From the NCBI GenBank assembly GCA_032718475.1, contig JAUCBJ010006714.1, positions 1-64,000 of the forward strand: DNA of 64,000 bases. The letters run 5' to 3'. Both the position numbers and the translations under genes were made by a program. A model generated the notes under the pieces. The model made no database searches. It saw only the letters and a list, made by a program, of their open reading frames with translations, and was not told where the DNA came from. The number at the start of each line of letters is the position of its first letter. The stretch's first letter is position 1. Shown in pieces: positions 25,901 through 40,900 of this stretch. The DNA is from Nemertoderma westbladi. Taxonomy: Eukaryota > Xenacoelomorpha > Nemertodermatida > Nemertodermatidae.

Positions 25901-28900
25901 AATGTAACAACGTCTACGCGTTTTAGTTTTAGCCACTATCCGTAATGTAACAACGTCTACGCGTTTTAGTTTTAGCCACTAACCGTAATGTAACAACGTC
26001 TACGCGTTTTAGTTTTAGCCACTAACCGTAATGTAACAACGTCTACGCGTTTTAGTTTTAGCCACTAACCGTAATGTAACAACGTCTACGCGTTTTAGTT
26101 TTAGCCACTATCCGTAATGTAACAACATCTACGCGTTTTAGTTTTAGCCACTATCCGTAATGTAACAACGTCTACGCGTTTTAGTTTTAGCCACTAACCG
26201 TAATGTAACAACGTCTACGCGTTTTAGTTTTAGCCACTAACCGTAATGTAACAACGTCTACGCGTTTTAGTTTTAGCCACTATCCGTAATGTAACAACAT
26301 CTACGCGTTTTAGTTTTAGCCACTAACCGTAATGTAACAACATCTACGCGTTTTAGTTTTAGCCACTAACCGTAATGTAACAACGTCTACGCGTTTTAGT
26401 TTTAGCCACTATCCGTAATGTAACAACATCTACGCGTTTTAGTTTTAGCCACTATCCGTAATGTAACAACGTCTACGCGTTTTAGTTTTAGCCACTAACC
26501 GTAATGTCACAACATCTACGCGTTTTAGTTTTAGCCACTATCCGTAATGTCACAACGTCTACGCGTTTTAGTTTTAGCCACTAACCGTAATGTAACAACA
26601 TCTACGCGTTTTAGTTTTAGCCACTATCCGTAATGTAACAACGTCTACGCGTTTTAGTTTTAGCCACTATCCGTAATGTCACAACGTCTACGCGTTTTAG
26701 TTTTAGCCACTAACCGTAATGTCACAACGTCTACGCGTTTTAGTTTTAGCCACTATCCGTAATGTAACAACATCTACGCGTTTTAGTTTTAGCCACTATC
26801 CGTAATGTAACAACGTCTACGCGTTTTAGTTTTAGCCACTATCCGTAATGTAACAACGTCTACGCGTTTTAGTTTTAGCCACTAACCGTAATGTCACAAC
26901 GTCTACGCGTTTTAGTTTTAGCCACTAACCGTAATGTAACAACATCTACGCGTTTTAGTTTTAGCCACTATCCGTAATGTAACAACGTCTACGCGTTTTA
27001 GTTTTAGCCACTAACCGTAATGTCACAACGTCTACGCGTTTTAGTTTTAGCCACTATCCGTAATGTAACAACGTCTACGCGTTTTAGTTTTAGCCACTAA
27101 CCGTAATGTCACAACGTCTACGCGTTTTAGTTTTAGCCACTAACCGTAATGTCACAACGTCTACGCGTTTTAGTTTTAGCCACTAACCGTAATGTAACAA
27201 CATCTACGCGTTTTAGTTTTAGCCACTAACCGTAATGTCCCAACGTCTACGCGTTTTAGTTTTAGCCACTAACCGTAATGTCACAACGTCTACGCGTTTT
27301 AGTTTTAGCCACTATCCGTAATGTAACAACGTCTACGCGTTTTAGTTTTAGCCACTAACCGTAATGTCACAACGTCTACGCGTTTTAGTTTTAGCCACTA
27401 ACCGTAATGTAACAACATCTACGCGTTTTAGTTTTAGCCACTATCCGTAATGTAACAACGTCTACGCGTTTTAGTTTTAGCCACTAACCGTAATGTAACA
27501 ACATCTACGCGTTTTAGTTTTAGCCACTATCCGTAATGTAACAACGTCTACGCGTTTTAGTTTTAGCCACTAACCGTAATGTCACGACGTCTACGCGTTT
27601 TAGTTTTAGCCACTAACCGTAATGTAACAACGTCTACGCGTTTTAGTTTTAGCCACTAACCGTAATGTAACAACATCTACGCGTTTTAGTTTTAGCCACT
27701 ATCCGTAATGTAACAACGTCTACGCGTTTTAGTTTTAGCCACTATCCGTAATGTAACAACGTCTACGCGTTTTAGTTTTAGCCACTATCCGTAATGTAAC
27801 AACGTCTACGCGTTTTAGTTTTAGCCACTATCCGTAATGTAACAACGTCTACGCGTTTTAGTTTTAGCCACTAACCGTAATGTAACAACATCTACGCGTT
27901 TTAGTTTTAGCCACTATCCGTAATGTAACAACGTCTACGCGTTTTAGTTTTAGCCACTAACCGTAATGTCACGACGTCTACGCGTTTTAGTTTTAGCCAC
28001 TAACCGTAATGTCACAACGTCTACGCGTTTTAGTTTTAGCCACTAACCGTAATGTAACAACATCTACGCGTTTTAGTTTTAGCCACTATCCGTAATGTAA
28101 CAACGTCTACGCGTTTTAGTTTTAGCCACTAACCGTAATGTCACAACGTCTACGCGTTTTAGTTTTAGCCACTATCCGTAATGTAACAACGTCTACGCGT
28201 TTTAGTTTTAGCCACTAACCGTAATGTCACAACGTCTACGCGTTTTAGTTTTAGCCACTAACCGTAATGTCACGACGTCTACGCGTTTTAGTTTTAGCCA
28301 CTAACCGTAATGTCACAACGTCTACGCGTTTTAGTTTTAGCCACTAACCGTAATGTCACGACGTCTACGCGTTTTAGTTTTAGCCACTATCCGTAATGTA
28401 ACAACGTCTACGCGTTTTAGTTTTAGCCACTATCCGTAATGTAACAACATCTACGCGTTTTAGTTTTAGCCACTATCCGTAATGTAACAACGTCTACGCG
28501 TTTTAGTTTTAGCCACTAACCGTAATGTAACAACGTCTACGCGTTTTAGTTTTAGCTACCAACCGTAATGTCACGACGTCTACGCGTTTTAGTTTTAGCC
28601 ACTATCCGTAATGTAACAACGTCTACGCGTTTTAGTTTTAGCCACTAACCGTAATGTAACAACATCTACGCGTTTTAGTTTTAGCCACTATCCGTAATGT
28701 AACAACGTCTACGCGTTTTAGTTTTAGCCACTAACCGTAATGTCACAACGTCTACGCGTTTTAGTTTTAGCCACTATCCGTAATGTAACAACGTCTACGC
28801 GTTTTAGTTTTAGCCACTAACCGTAATGTAACAACATCTACGCGTTTTAGTTTTAGCCACTATCCGTAATGTAACAACGTCTACGCGTTTTAGTTTTAGC

Positions 28901-31900
28901 CACTAACCGTAATGTCACGACGTCTACGCGTTTTAGTTTTAGCCACTAACCGTAATGTCACAACGTCTACGCGTTTTAGTTTTAGCCACTAACCGTAATG
29001 TCACAACGTCTACGCGTTTTAGTTTTAGCCACTAACCGTAATGTAACAACATCTACGCGTTTTAGTTTTAGCCACTATCCGTAATGTCACAACGTCTACG
29101 CGTTTTAGTTTTAGCCACTAACCGTAATGTAACAACATCTACGCGTTTTAGTTTTAGCCACTAACCGTAATGTCACAACATCTACGCGTTTTAGTTTTAG
29201 CCACTATCCGTAATGTAACAACGTCTACGCGTTTTAGTTTTAGCCACTAACCGTAATGTCACAACATCTACGCGTTTTAGTTTTAGCCACTATCCGTAAT
29301 GTAACAACGTCTACGCGTTTTAGTTTTAGCTACCAACCGTAATGTAACAACGTCTACGCGTTTTAGTTTTAGCCACTAACCGTAATGTCACAACGTCTAC
29401 GCGTTTTAGTTTTAGCCACTAACCGTAATGTCACGACGTCTACGCGTTTTAGTTTTAGCCACTATCCGTAATGTAACAACGTCTACGCGTTTTAGTTTTA
29501 GCCACTAACCGTAATGTCACAACGTCTACGCGTTTTAGTTTTAGCCACTAACCGTAATGTCACGACGTCTACGCGTTTTAGTTTTAGCCACTATCCGTAA
29601 TGTAACAACATCTACGCGTTTTAGTTTTAGCCACTATCCGTAATGTAACAACGTCTACGCGTTTTAGTTTTAGCCACTAACCGTAATGTAACAACATCTA
29701 CGCGTTTTAGTTTTAGCCACTAACCGTAATGTAACAACATCTACGCGTTTTAGTTTTAGCCACTAACCGTAATGTCACAACGTCTACGCGTTTTAGTTTT
29801 AGCCACTAACCGTAATGTCACAACATCTACGCGTTTTAGTTTTAGCCACTAACCGTAATGTCCCAACGTCTACGCGTTTTAGTTTTAGCCACTATCCGTA
29901 ATGTAACAACGTCTACGCGTTTTAGTTTTAGCCACTATCCGTAATGTCACAACGTCTACGCGTTTTAGTTTTAGCCACTAACCGTAATGTCACAACATCT
30001 ACGCGTTTTAGTTTTAGCCACTAACCGTAATGTAACAACATCTACGCGTTTTAGTTTTAGCCACTATCCGTAATGTAACAACGTCTACGCGTTTTAGTTT
30101 TAGCCACTAACCGTAATGTCACAACGTCTACGCGTTTTAGTTTTAGCCACTAACCGTAATGTCACGACGTCTACGCGTTTTAGTTTTAGCCACTAACCGT
30201 AATGTCACAACGTCTACGCGTTTTAGTTTTAGCCACTATCCGTAATGTCCCAACGTCTACGCGTTTTAGTTTTAGCCACTAACCGTAATGTAACAACATC
30301 TACGCGTTTTAGTTTTAGCCACTAACCGTAATGTAACAACATCTACGCGTTTTAGTTTTAGCCACTATCCGTAATGTAACAACGTCTACGCGTTTTAGTT
30401 TTAGCCACTAACCGTAATGTCACAACGTCTACGCGTTTTAGTTTTAGCCACTAACCGTAATGTCACGACGTCTACGCGTTTTAGTTTTAGCCACTATCCG
30501 TAATGTCCCAACGTCTACGCGTTTTAGTTTTAGCCACTAACCGTAATGTCACAACGTCTACGCGTTTTAGTTTTAGCCACTAACCGTAATGTCACAACGT
30601 CTACGCGTTTTAGTTTTAGCCACTAACCGTAATGTCACGACGTCTACGCGTTTTAGTTTTAGCCACTATCCGTAATGTCCCAACGTCTACGCGTTTTAGT
30701 TTTAGCCACTAACCGTAATGTCACGACGTCTACGCGTTTTAGTTTTAGCCACTAACCGTAATGTCACGACGTCTACGCGTTTTAGTTTTAGCCACTATCC
30801 GTAATGTCCCAACGTCTACGCGTTTTAGTTTTAGCCACTAACCGTAATGTCACAACGTCTACGCGTTTTAGTTTTAGCCACTAACCGTAATGTCACGACG
30901 TCAACGCCTTTTAGTTTTAGCCACTATCCGTAATGTCCCAACGTCTACGCGTTTTAGTTTTAGCCACTAACCGTAATGTCACAACGTCTACGCGTTTTAG
31001 TTTTAGCCACTAACCGTAATGTCACGACGTCTACGCGTTTTAGTTTTAGCCACTAACCGTAATGTCACGACGTCTACGCGTTTTAGTTTTAGCCACTATC
31101 CGTAATGTCCCAACGTCTACGCGTTTTAGTTTTAGCCACTAACCGTAATGTCACAACGTCTACGCGTTTTAGTTTTAGCCACTAACCGTAATGTCACGAC
31201 GTCTACGCGTTTTAGTTTTAGCCACTATCCGTAATGTCCCAACGTCTACGCGTTTTAGTTTTAGCCACTAACCGTAATGTCACAACGTCTACGCGTTTTA
31301 GTTTTAGCCACTAACCGTAATGTCACGACGTCTACGCGTTTTAGTTTTAGCCACTAACCGTAATGTAACAACGTCTACGCGTTTTAGTTTTAGCCACTAT
31401 CCGTAATGTAACAACGTCTACGCGTTTTAGTTTTAGCCACTAACCGTAATGTCACAACGTCTACGCGTTTTAGTTTTAGCCACTAACCGTAATGTCACGA
31501 CGTCTACGCGTTTTAGTTTTAGCCACTATCCGTAATGTCCCAACGTCTACGCGTTTTAGTTTTAGCCACTAACCGTAATGTCACAACGTCTACGCGTTTT
31601 AGTTTTAGCCACTAACCGTAATGTCACAACGTCTACGCGTTTTAGTTTTAGCCACTAACCGTAATGTCACGACGTCTACGCGTTTTAGTTTTAGCCACTA
31701 TCCGTAATGTCACAACGTCTACGCGTTTTAGTTTTAGCCACTAACCGTAATGTCACAACGTCTACGCGTTTTAGTTTTAGCCACTAACCGTAATGTCACG
31801 ACGTCTACGCGTTTTAGTTTTAGCCACTATCCGTAATGTCACAACGTCTACGCGTTTTAGTTTTAGCCACTAACCGTAATGTCACAACGTCTACGCGTTT

Positions 31901-34900
31901 TAGTTTTAGCCACTAACCGTAATGTCACGACGTCTACGCGTTTTAGTTTTAGCCACTATCCGTAATGTCACAACGTCTACGCGTTTTAGTTTTAGCCACT
32001 AACCGTAATGTCACAACGTCTACGCGTTTTAGTTTTAGCCACTAACCGTAATGTCACGACGTCTACGCGTTTTAGTTTTAGCCACTAACCGTAATGTCAC
32101 AACGTCTACGCGTTTTAGTTTTAGCCACTATCCGTAATGTCACAACGTCTACGCGTTTTAGTTTTAGCCACTAACCGTAATGTCACAACGTCTACGCGTT
32201 TTAGTTTTAGCCACTAACCGTAATGTCACGACGTCTACGCGTTTTAGTTTTAGCCACTATCCGTAATGTCACAACGTCTACGCGTTTTAGTTTTAGCCAC
32301 TAACCGTAATGTCACAACGTCTACGCGTTTTAGTTTTAGCCACTAACCGTAATGTCACGACGTCTACGCGTTTTAGTTTTAGCCACTAACCGTAATGTCA
32401 CGACGTCTACGCGTTTTAGTTTTAGCCACTATCCGTAATGTCACAACGTCTACGCGTTTTAGTTTTAGCCACTAACCGTAATGTCACAACGTCTACGCGT
32501 TTTAGTTTTAGCCACTAACCGTAATGTCACGACGTCTACGCGTTTTAGTTTTAGCCACTAACCGTAATGTCACAACGTCTACGCGTTTTAGTTTTAGCCA
32601 CTAACCGTAATGTCACAACGTCTACGCGTTTTAGTTTTAGCTACTAACCGTAATGTCACGACATCTACGCGTTTTAGTTTTAGCCACTAACCGTAATGTC
32701 ACAACGTCTACGCGTTTTAGTTTTAGCCACTAACCGTAATGTCACAACGTCTACGCGTTTTAGTTTTAGCCACTAACCGTAATGTCACGACGTCTACGCG
32801 TTTTAGTTTTAGCCACTAACCGTAATGTCACGACGTCTACGCGTTTTAGTTTTAGCCACTAACCGTAATGTCACGACGTCTACGCGTTTTAGTTTTAGCC
32901 ACTAACCGTAATGTCACAACGTCTACGCGTTTTAGTTTTAGCCACTAACCGTAATGTCACGACGTCTACGCGTTTTAGTTTTAGCCACTATCCGTAATGT
33001 CACAACGTCTACGCGTTTTAGTTTTAGCCACTAACCGTAATGTCACAACGTCTACGCGTTTTAGTTTTAGCCACTAACCGTAATGTCACGACGTCTACGC
33101 GTTTTAGTTTTAGCCACTAACCGTAATGTCACGACGTCTACGCGTTTTAGTTTTAGCCACTAACCGTAATGTCACAACGTCTACGCGTTTTAGTTTTAGC
33201 TACCAACCGTAATGTCACGACATCAACGCCTTTTAGTTTTAGCCACTAACCGTAATGTCACGACATCAACGCCTTTTAGTTTTAGCCACTAACCGTAATG
33301 TCACGACGTCTACGCCTTTTAGTTTTAGCCACTAACCGTAATGTCACGACGTCTACGCGTTTTAGTTTTAGCCACTAACCGTAATGTCACGACGTCTACG
33401 CGTTTTAGTTTTAGCCACTATCCGTAATGTAACAACGTCTACGCGTTTTAGTTTTAGCCACTAACCGTAATGTCACAACGTCTACGCGTTTTAGTTTTAG
33501 CCACTAACCGTAATGTCACGACGTCTACGCGTTTTAGTTTTAGCCACTATCCGTAATGTAACAACGTCTACGCGTTTTAGTTTTAGCCACTATCCGTAAT
33601 GTCACGACGTCTACGCGTTTTAGTTTTAGCCACTAACCGTAATGTCACGACGTCTACGCGTTTTAGTTTTAGCCACTATCCGTAATGTAACAACGTCTAC
33701 GCGTTTTAGTTTTAGCCACTAACCGTAATGTCACAACGTCTACGCGTTTTAGTTTTAGCCACTAACCGTAATGTCACGACGTCTACGCGTTTTAGTTTTA
33801 GCCACTATCCGTAATGTCACGACGTCTACGCGTTTTAGTTTTAGCCACTATCCGTAATGTAACAACGTCTACGCGTTTTAGTTTTAGCCACTAACCGTAA
33901 TGTCACAACGTCTACGCGTTTTAGTTTTAGCCACTAACCGTAATGTCACGACGTCTACGCGTTTTAGTTTTAGCCACTATCCGTAATGTCACGACGTCTA
34001 CGCGTTTTAGTTTTAGCCACTAACCGTAATGTCACAACGTCTACGCGTTTTAGTTTTAGCCACTAACCGTAATGTCACGACGTCTACGCGTTTTAGTTTT
34101 AGCCACTATCCGTAATGTAACAACGTCTACGCGTTTTAGTTTTAGCCACTATCCGTAATGTCACGACGTCTACGCGTTTTAGTTTTAGCCACTAACCGTA
34201 ATGTCACGACGTCTACGCGTTTTAGTTTTAGCCACTATCCGTAATGTAACAACGTCTACGCGTTTTAGTTTTAGCCACTAACCGTAATGTCACAACGTCT
34301 ACGCGTTTTAGTTTTAGCCACTAACCGTAATGTCACGACGTCTACGCGTTTTAGTTTTAGCCACTAACCGTAATGTCACAACGTCTACGCGTTTTAGTTT
34401 TAGCCACTAACCGTAATGTCACGACGTCTACGCGTTTTAGTTTTAGCCACTATCCGTAATGTAACAACGTCTACGCGTTTTAGTTTTAGCCACTATCCGT
34501 AATGTCACGACGTCTACGCGTTTTAGTTTTAGCCACTAACCGTAATGTCACGACGTCTACGCGTTTTAGTTTTAGCCACTATCCGTAATGTAACAACGTC
34601 TACGCGTTTTAGTTTTAGCCACTAACCGTAATGTCACAACGTCTACGCGTTTTAGTTTTAGCCACTAACCGTAATGTCACGACGTCTACGCGTTTTAGTT
34701 TTAGCCACTATCCGTAATGTCACGACGTCTACGCGTTTTAGTTTTAGCCACTATCCGTAATGTAACAACGTCTACGCGTTTTAGTTTTAGCCACTATCCG
34801 TAATGTCACAACGTCTACGCGTTTTAGTTTTAGCCACTAACCGTAATGTCACGACGTCTACGCGTTTTAGTTTTAGCCACTATCCGTAATGTAACAACGT

Positions 34901-37900
34901 CTACGCGTTTTAGTTTTAGCCACTATCCGTAATGTAACAACGTCTACGCGTTTTAGTTTTAGCCACTATCCGTAATGTAACAACATCTACGCGTTTTAGT
35001 TTTAGCCACTATCCGTAATGTAACAACGTCTACGCGTTTTAGTTTTAGCCACTATCCGTAATGTAACAACGTCTACGCGTTTTAGTTTTAGCCACTAACC
35101 GTAATGTCACGACGTCTACGCGTTTTAGTTTTAGCCACTATCCGTAATGTAACAACGTCTACGCGTTTTAGTTTTAGCCACTAACCGTAATGTCACAACG
35201 TCTACGCGTTTTAGTTTTAGCCACTAACCGTAATGTCACGACGTTTACGCGTTTTAGTTTTAGCCACTATCCGTAATGTAACAACGTCTACGCGTTTTAG
35301 TTTTAGCCACTAACCGTAATGTCACGACGTCTACGCGTTTTAGTTTTAGCCACTATCCGTAATGTCACGACGTCTACGCGTTTTAGTTTTAGTCACTAAC
35401 CGTAATGTCACGACGTCTACGCGTTTTAGTTTTAGCCACTATCCGTAATGTAACAACGTCTACGCGTTTTAGTTTTAGCCACTATCCGTAATGTCACAAC
35501 GTCTACGCGTTTTAGTTTTAGCCACTAACCGTAATGTCACGACGTCTACGCGTTTTAGTTTTAGCCACTATCCGTAATGTAACAACGTCTACGCGTTTTA
35601 GTTTTAGCCACTATCCGTAATGTCACGACGTCTACGCGTTTTAGTTTTAGCCACTAACCGTAATGTCACGACGTCTACGCGTTTTAGTTTTAGCCACTAT
35701 CCGTAATGTAACAACGTCTACGCGTTTTAGTTTTAGCCACTAACCGTAATGTCACAACGTCTACGCGTTTTAGTTTTAGCCACTATCCGTAATGTAACAA
35801 CGTCTACGCGTTTTAGTTTTAGCCACTATCCGTAATGTCACAACGTCTACGCGTTTTAGTTTTAGCCACTAACCGTAATGTCACGACGTTTACGCGTTTT
35901 AGTTTTAGCCACTATCCGTAATGTAACAACGTCTACGCGTTTTAGTTTTAGCCACTAACCGTAATGTCACAACGTCTACGCGTTTTAGTTTTAGCCACTA
36001 ACCGTAATGTCACGACGTCTACGCGTTTTAGTTTTAGCCACTATCCGTAATGTAACAACGTCTACGCGTTTTAGTTTTAGCTACCAACCGTAATGTCACG
36101 ACATCAACGCCTTTTAGTTTTAGCCACTAACCGTAATGTCACGACATCAACGCCTTTTAGTTTTAGCCACTAACCGTAATGTCACGACGTCAACGCCTTT
36201 TAGTTTTAGCCACTATCCGTAATGTCCCAACGTCTACGCGTTTTAGTTTTAGCCACTAACCGTAATGTCACAACGTCTACGCGTTTTAGTTTTAGCCACT
36301 AACCGTAATGTCACAACGTCTACGCGTTTTAGTTTTAGCCACTATCCGTAATGTCACAACGTCTACGCGTTTTAGTTTTAGTCACTAACCGTAATGTCAC
36401 AACGTCTACGCGTTTTAGTTTTAGCTACCAACCGTAATGTCACGACGTCTACGCGTTTTAGTTTTAGCCACTATCCGTAATGTAACAACATCTACGCGTT
36501 TTAGTTTTAGCCACTATCCGTAATGTAACGACGTCTACGCGTTTTAGTTTTAGCCACTATCCGTAATGTAACAACGTCTACGCGTTTTAGTTTTAGCCAC
36601 TAACCGTAATGTAACAACATCTACGCGTTTTAGTTTTAGCCACTAACCGTAATGTCACGACGTCTACGCGTTTTAGTTTTAGCCACTAACCGTAATGTCA
36701 CAACGTCTACGCGTTTTAGTTTTAGCCACTATCCGTAATGTCACGACGTTTACGCGTTTTAGTTTTAGCCACTAACCGTAATGTAACGACGTCTACGCGT
36801 TTTAGTTTTAGCCACTATCCGTAATGTAACGACGTCTACGCGTTTTAGTTTTAGCCACTAACCGTAATGTAACGACGTCTACGCGTTTTAGTTTTAGCCA
36901 CTATCCGTAATGTAACGACGTCTACGCGTTTTAGTTTTAGCCACTAACCGTAATGTCACGACGTTTACGCGTTTTAGTTTTAGCCACTATCCGTAATGTA
37001 ACGACGTCTACGCGTTTTAGTTTTAGCCACTAACCGTAATGTCACAACGTCTACGCGTTTTAGTTTTAGCCACTAACCGTAATGTAACAACGTCTACGCG
37101 TTTTAGTTTTAGCCACTATCCGTAATGTCACGACGTCTACGCGTTTTAGTTTTAGCCACTAACCGTAATGTAACGACGTCTACGCGTTTTAGTTTTAGCC
37201 ACTATCCGTAATGTAACGACGTCTACGCGTTTTAGTTTTAGCCACTAACCGTAATGTCACAACGTCTACGCGTTTTAGTTTTAGCCACTAACCGTAATGT
37301 CACGACGTCTACGCGTTTTAGTTTTAGCCACTAACCGTAATGTCACGACGTCTACGCGTTTTAGTTTTAGCCACTAACCGTAATGTCACAACGTCTACGC
37401 GTTTTAGTTTTAGCCACTAACCGTAATGTCACAACGTCTACGCGTTTTAGTTTTAGCCACTATCCGTAATGTAACGACGTCTACGCGTTTTAGTTTTAGC
37501 CACTAACCGTAATGTCACGACGTCTACGCGTTTTAGTTTTAGCCACTAACCGTAATGTCACAACGTCTACGCGTTTTAGTTTTAGCCACTAACCGTAATG
37601 TCACGACGTCTACGCGTTTTAGTTTTAGCCACTAACCGTAATGTCACAACGTCTACGCGTTTTAGTTTTAGCCACTAACCGTAATGTAACGACGTCTACG
37701 CGTTTTAGTTTTAGCCACTAACCGTAATGTCACGACGTCTACGCGTTTTAGTTTTAGCCACTAACCGTAATGTCACAACGTCTACGCGTTTTAGTTTTAG
37801 CCACTAACCGTAATGTAACGACGTCTACGCGTTTTAGTTTTAGCCACTATCCGTAATGTAACAACGTCTACGCGTTTTAGTTTTAGCCACTATCCGTAAT

Positions 37901-40900
37901 GTAACAACGTCTACGCGTTTTAGTTTTAGCCACTAACCGTAATGTAACAACATCTACGCGTTTTAGTTTTAGCCACTATCCGTAATGTAACAACGTCTAC
38001 GCGTTTTAGTTTTAGCCACTATCCGTAATGTAACAACGTCTACGCGTTTTAGTTTTAGCCACTAACCGTAATGTAACGACGTCTACGCGTTTTAGTTTTA
38101 GCCACTATCCGTAATGTAACAACGTCTACGCGTTTTAGTTTTAGCCACTATCCGTAATGTAACGACGTCTACGCGTTTTAGTTTTAGCCACTATCCGTAA
38201 TGTAACAACGTCTACGCGTTTTAGTTTTAGCCACTAACCGTAATGTAACAACATCTACGCGTTTTAGTTTTAGCCACTATCCGTAATGTAACAACGTCTA
38301 CGCGTTTTAGTTTTAGCCACTAACCGTAATGTAACGACGTCTACGCGTTTTAGTTTTAGCCACTATCCGTAATGTAACAACGTCTACGCGTTTTAGTTTT
38401 AGCCACTATCCGTAATGTAACGACGTCTACGCGTTTTAGTTTTAGCCACTATCCGTAATGTAACAACGTCTACGCGTTTTAGTTTTAGCCACTAACCGTA
38501 ATGTAACAACATCTACGCGTTTTAGTTTTAGCCACTAACCGTAATGTCACGACGTCTACGCGTTTTAGTTTTAGCCACTATCCGTAATGTAACAACGTCT
38601 ACGCGTTTTAGTTTTAGCCACTAACCGTAATGTCACGACGTCTACGCGTTTTAGTTTTAGCCACTATCCGTAATGTAACAACGTCTACGCGTTTTAGTTT
38701 TAGCCACTAACCGTAATGTCACGACGTCTACGCGTTTTAGTTTTAGCCACTATCCGTAATGTAACAACATCTACGCGTTTTAGTTTTAGCCACTAACCGT
38801 AATGTCACGACGTCTACGCGTTTTAGTTTTAGCCACTATCCGTAATGTAACAACGTCTACGCGTTTTAGTTTTAGCCACTAACCGTAATGTCACAACGTC
38901 TACGCGTTTTAGTTTTAGCCACTAACCGTAATGTAACAACGTCTACGCGTTTTAGTTTTAGCCACTATCCGTAATGTAACAACGTCTACGCGTTTTAGTT
39001 TTAGCCACTATCCGTAATGTCACAACGTCTACGCGTTTTAGTTTTAGCCACTAACCGTAATGTAACAACATCTACGCGTTTTAGTTTTAGCCACTATCCG
39101 TAATGTAACAACGTCTACGCGTTTTAGTTTTAGCCACTAACCGTAATGTAACAACGTCTACGCGTTTTAGTTTTAGCCACTATCCGTAATGTAACAACGT
39201 CTACGCGTTTTAGTTTTAGCCACTAACCGTAATGTCACAACGTCTACGCGTTTTAGTTTTAGCCACTATCCGTAATGTAACAACGTCTACGCGTTTTAGT
39301 TTTAGCCACTAACCGTAATGTAACAACATCTACGCGTTTTAGTTTTAGCCACTAACCGTAATGTCACGACGTCTACGCGTTTTAGTTTTAGCCACTAACC
39401 GTAATGTAACAACATCTACGCGTTTTAGTTTTAGCCACTAACCGTAATGTAACAACATCTACGCGTTTTAGTTTTAGCCACTAACCGTAATGTCACGACG
39501 TCTACGCGTTTTAGTTTTAGCCACTATCCGTAATGTAACAACGTCTACGCGTTTTAGTTTTAGCCACTAACCGTAATGTAACAACATCTACGCGTTTTAG
39601 TTTTAGCCACTAACCGTAATGTCACGACGTCTACGCGTTTTAGTTTTAGCCACTATCCGTAATGTAACAACGTCTACGCGTTTTAGTTTTAGCCACTATC
39701 CGTAATGTAACAACATCTACGCGTTTTAGTTTTAGCCACTAACCGTAATGTAACAACATCTACGCGTTTTAGTTTTAGCCACTAACCGTAATGTAACAAC
39801 ATCTACGCGTTTTAGTTTTAGCCACTAACCGTAATGTAACAACATCTACGCGTTTTAGTTTTAGCCACTAACCGTAATGTCACGACGTCTACGCGTTTTA
39901 GTTTTAGCCACTATCCGTAATGTAACAACATCTACGCGTTTTAGTTTTAGCCACTAACCGTAATGTAACAACATCTACGCGTTTTAGTTTTAGCCACTAA
40001 CCGTAATGTAACAACATCTACGCGTTTTAGTTTTAGCCACTAACCGTAATGTCACGACGTCTACGCGTTTTAGTTTTAGCCACTATCCGTAATGTAACAA
40101 CATCTACGCGTTTTAGTTTTAGCCACTAACCGTAATGTAACAACATCTACGCGTTTTAGTTTTAGCCACTAACCGTAATGTCACGACGTCTACGCGTTTT
40201 AGTTTTAGCCACTATCCGTAATGTAACAACGTCTACGCGTTTTAGTTTTAGCCACTAACCGTAATGTCACGACGTCTACGCGTTTTAGTTTTAGCCACTA
40301 TCCGTAATGTAACAACGTCTACGCGTTTTAGTTTTAGCCACTAACCGTAATGTCACGACGTCTACGCGTTTTAGTTTTAGCCACTATCCGTAATGTAACA
40401 ACATCTACGCGTTTTAGTTTTAGCCACTAACCGTAATGTCACGACGTCTACGCGTTTTAGTTTTAGCCACTATCCGTAATGTAACAACGTCTACGCGTTT
40501 TAGTTTTAGCCACTATCCGTAATGTAACAACGTCTACGCGTTTTAGTTTTAGCCACTAACCGTAATGTAACAACATCTACGCGTTTTAGTTTTAGCCACT
40601 AACCGTAATGTCACGACGTCTACGCGTTTTAGTTTTAGCCACTATCCGTAATGTAACAACGTCTACGCGTTTTAGTTTTAGCCACTATCCGTAATGTAAC
40701 AACGTCTACGCGTTTTAGTTTTAGCCACTATCCGTAATGTCACAACGTCTACGCGTTTTAGTTTTAGCCACTATCCGTAATGTAACAACGTCTACGCGTT
40801 TTAGTTTTAGCCACTATCCGTAATGTCACAACGTCTACGCGTTTTAGTTTTAGCCACTATCCGTAATGTAACAACGTCTACGCGTTTTAGTTTTAGCCAC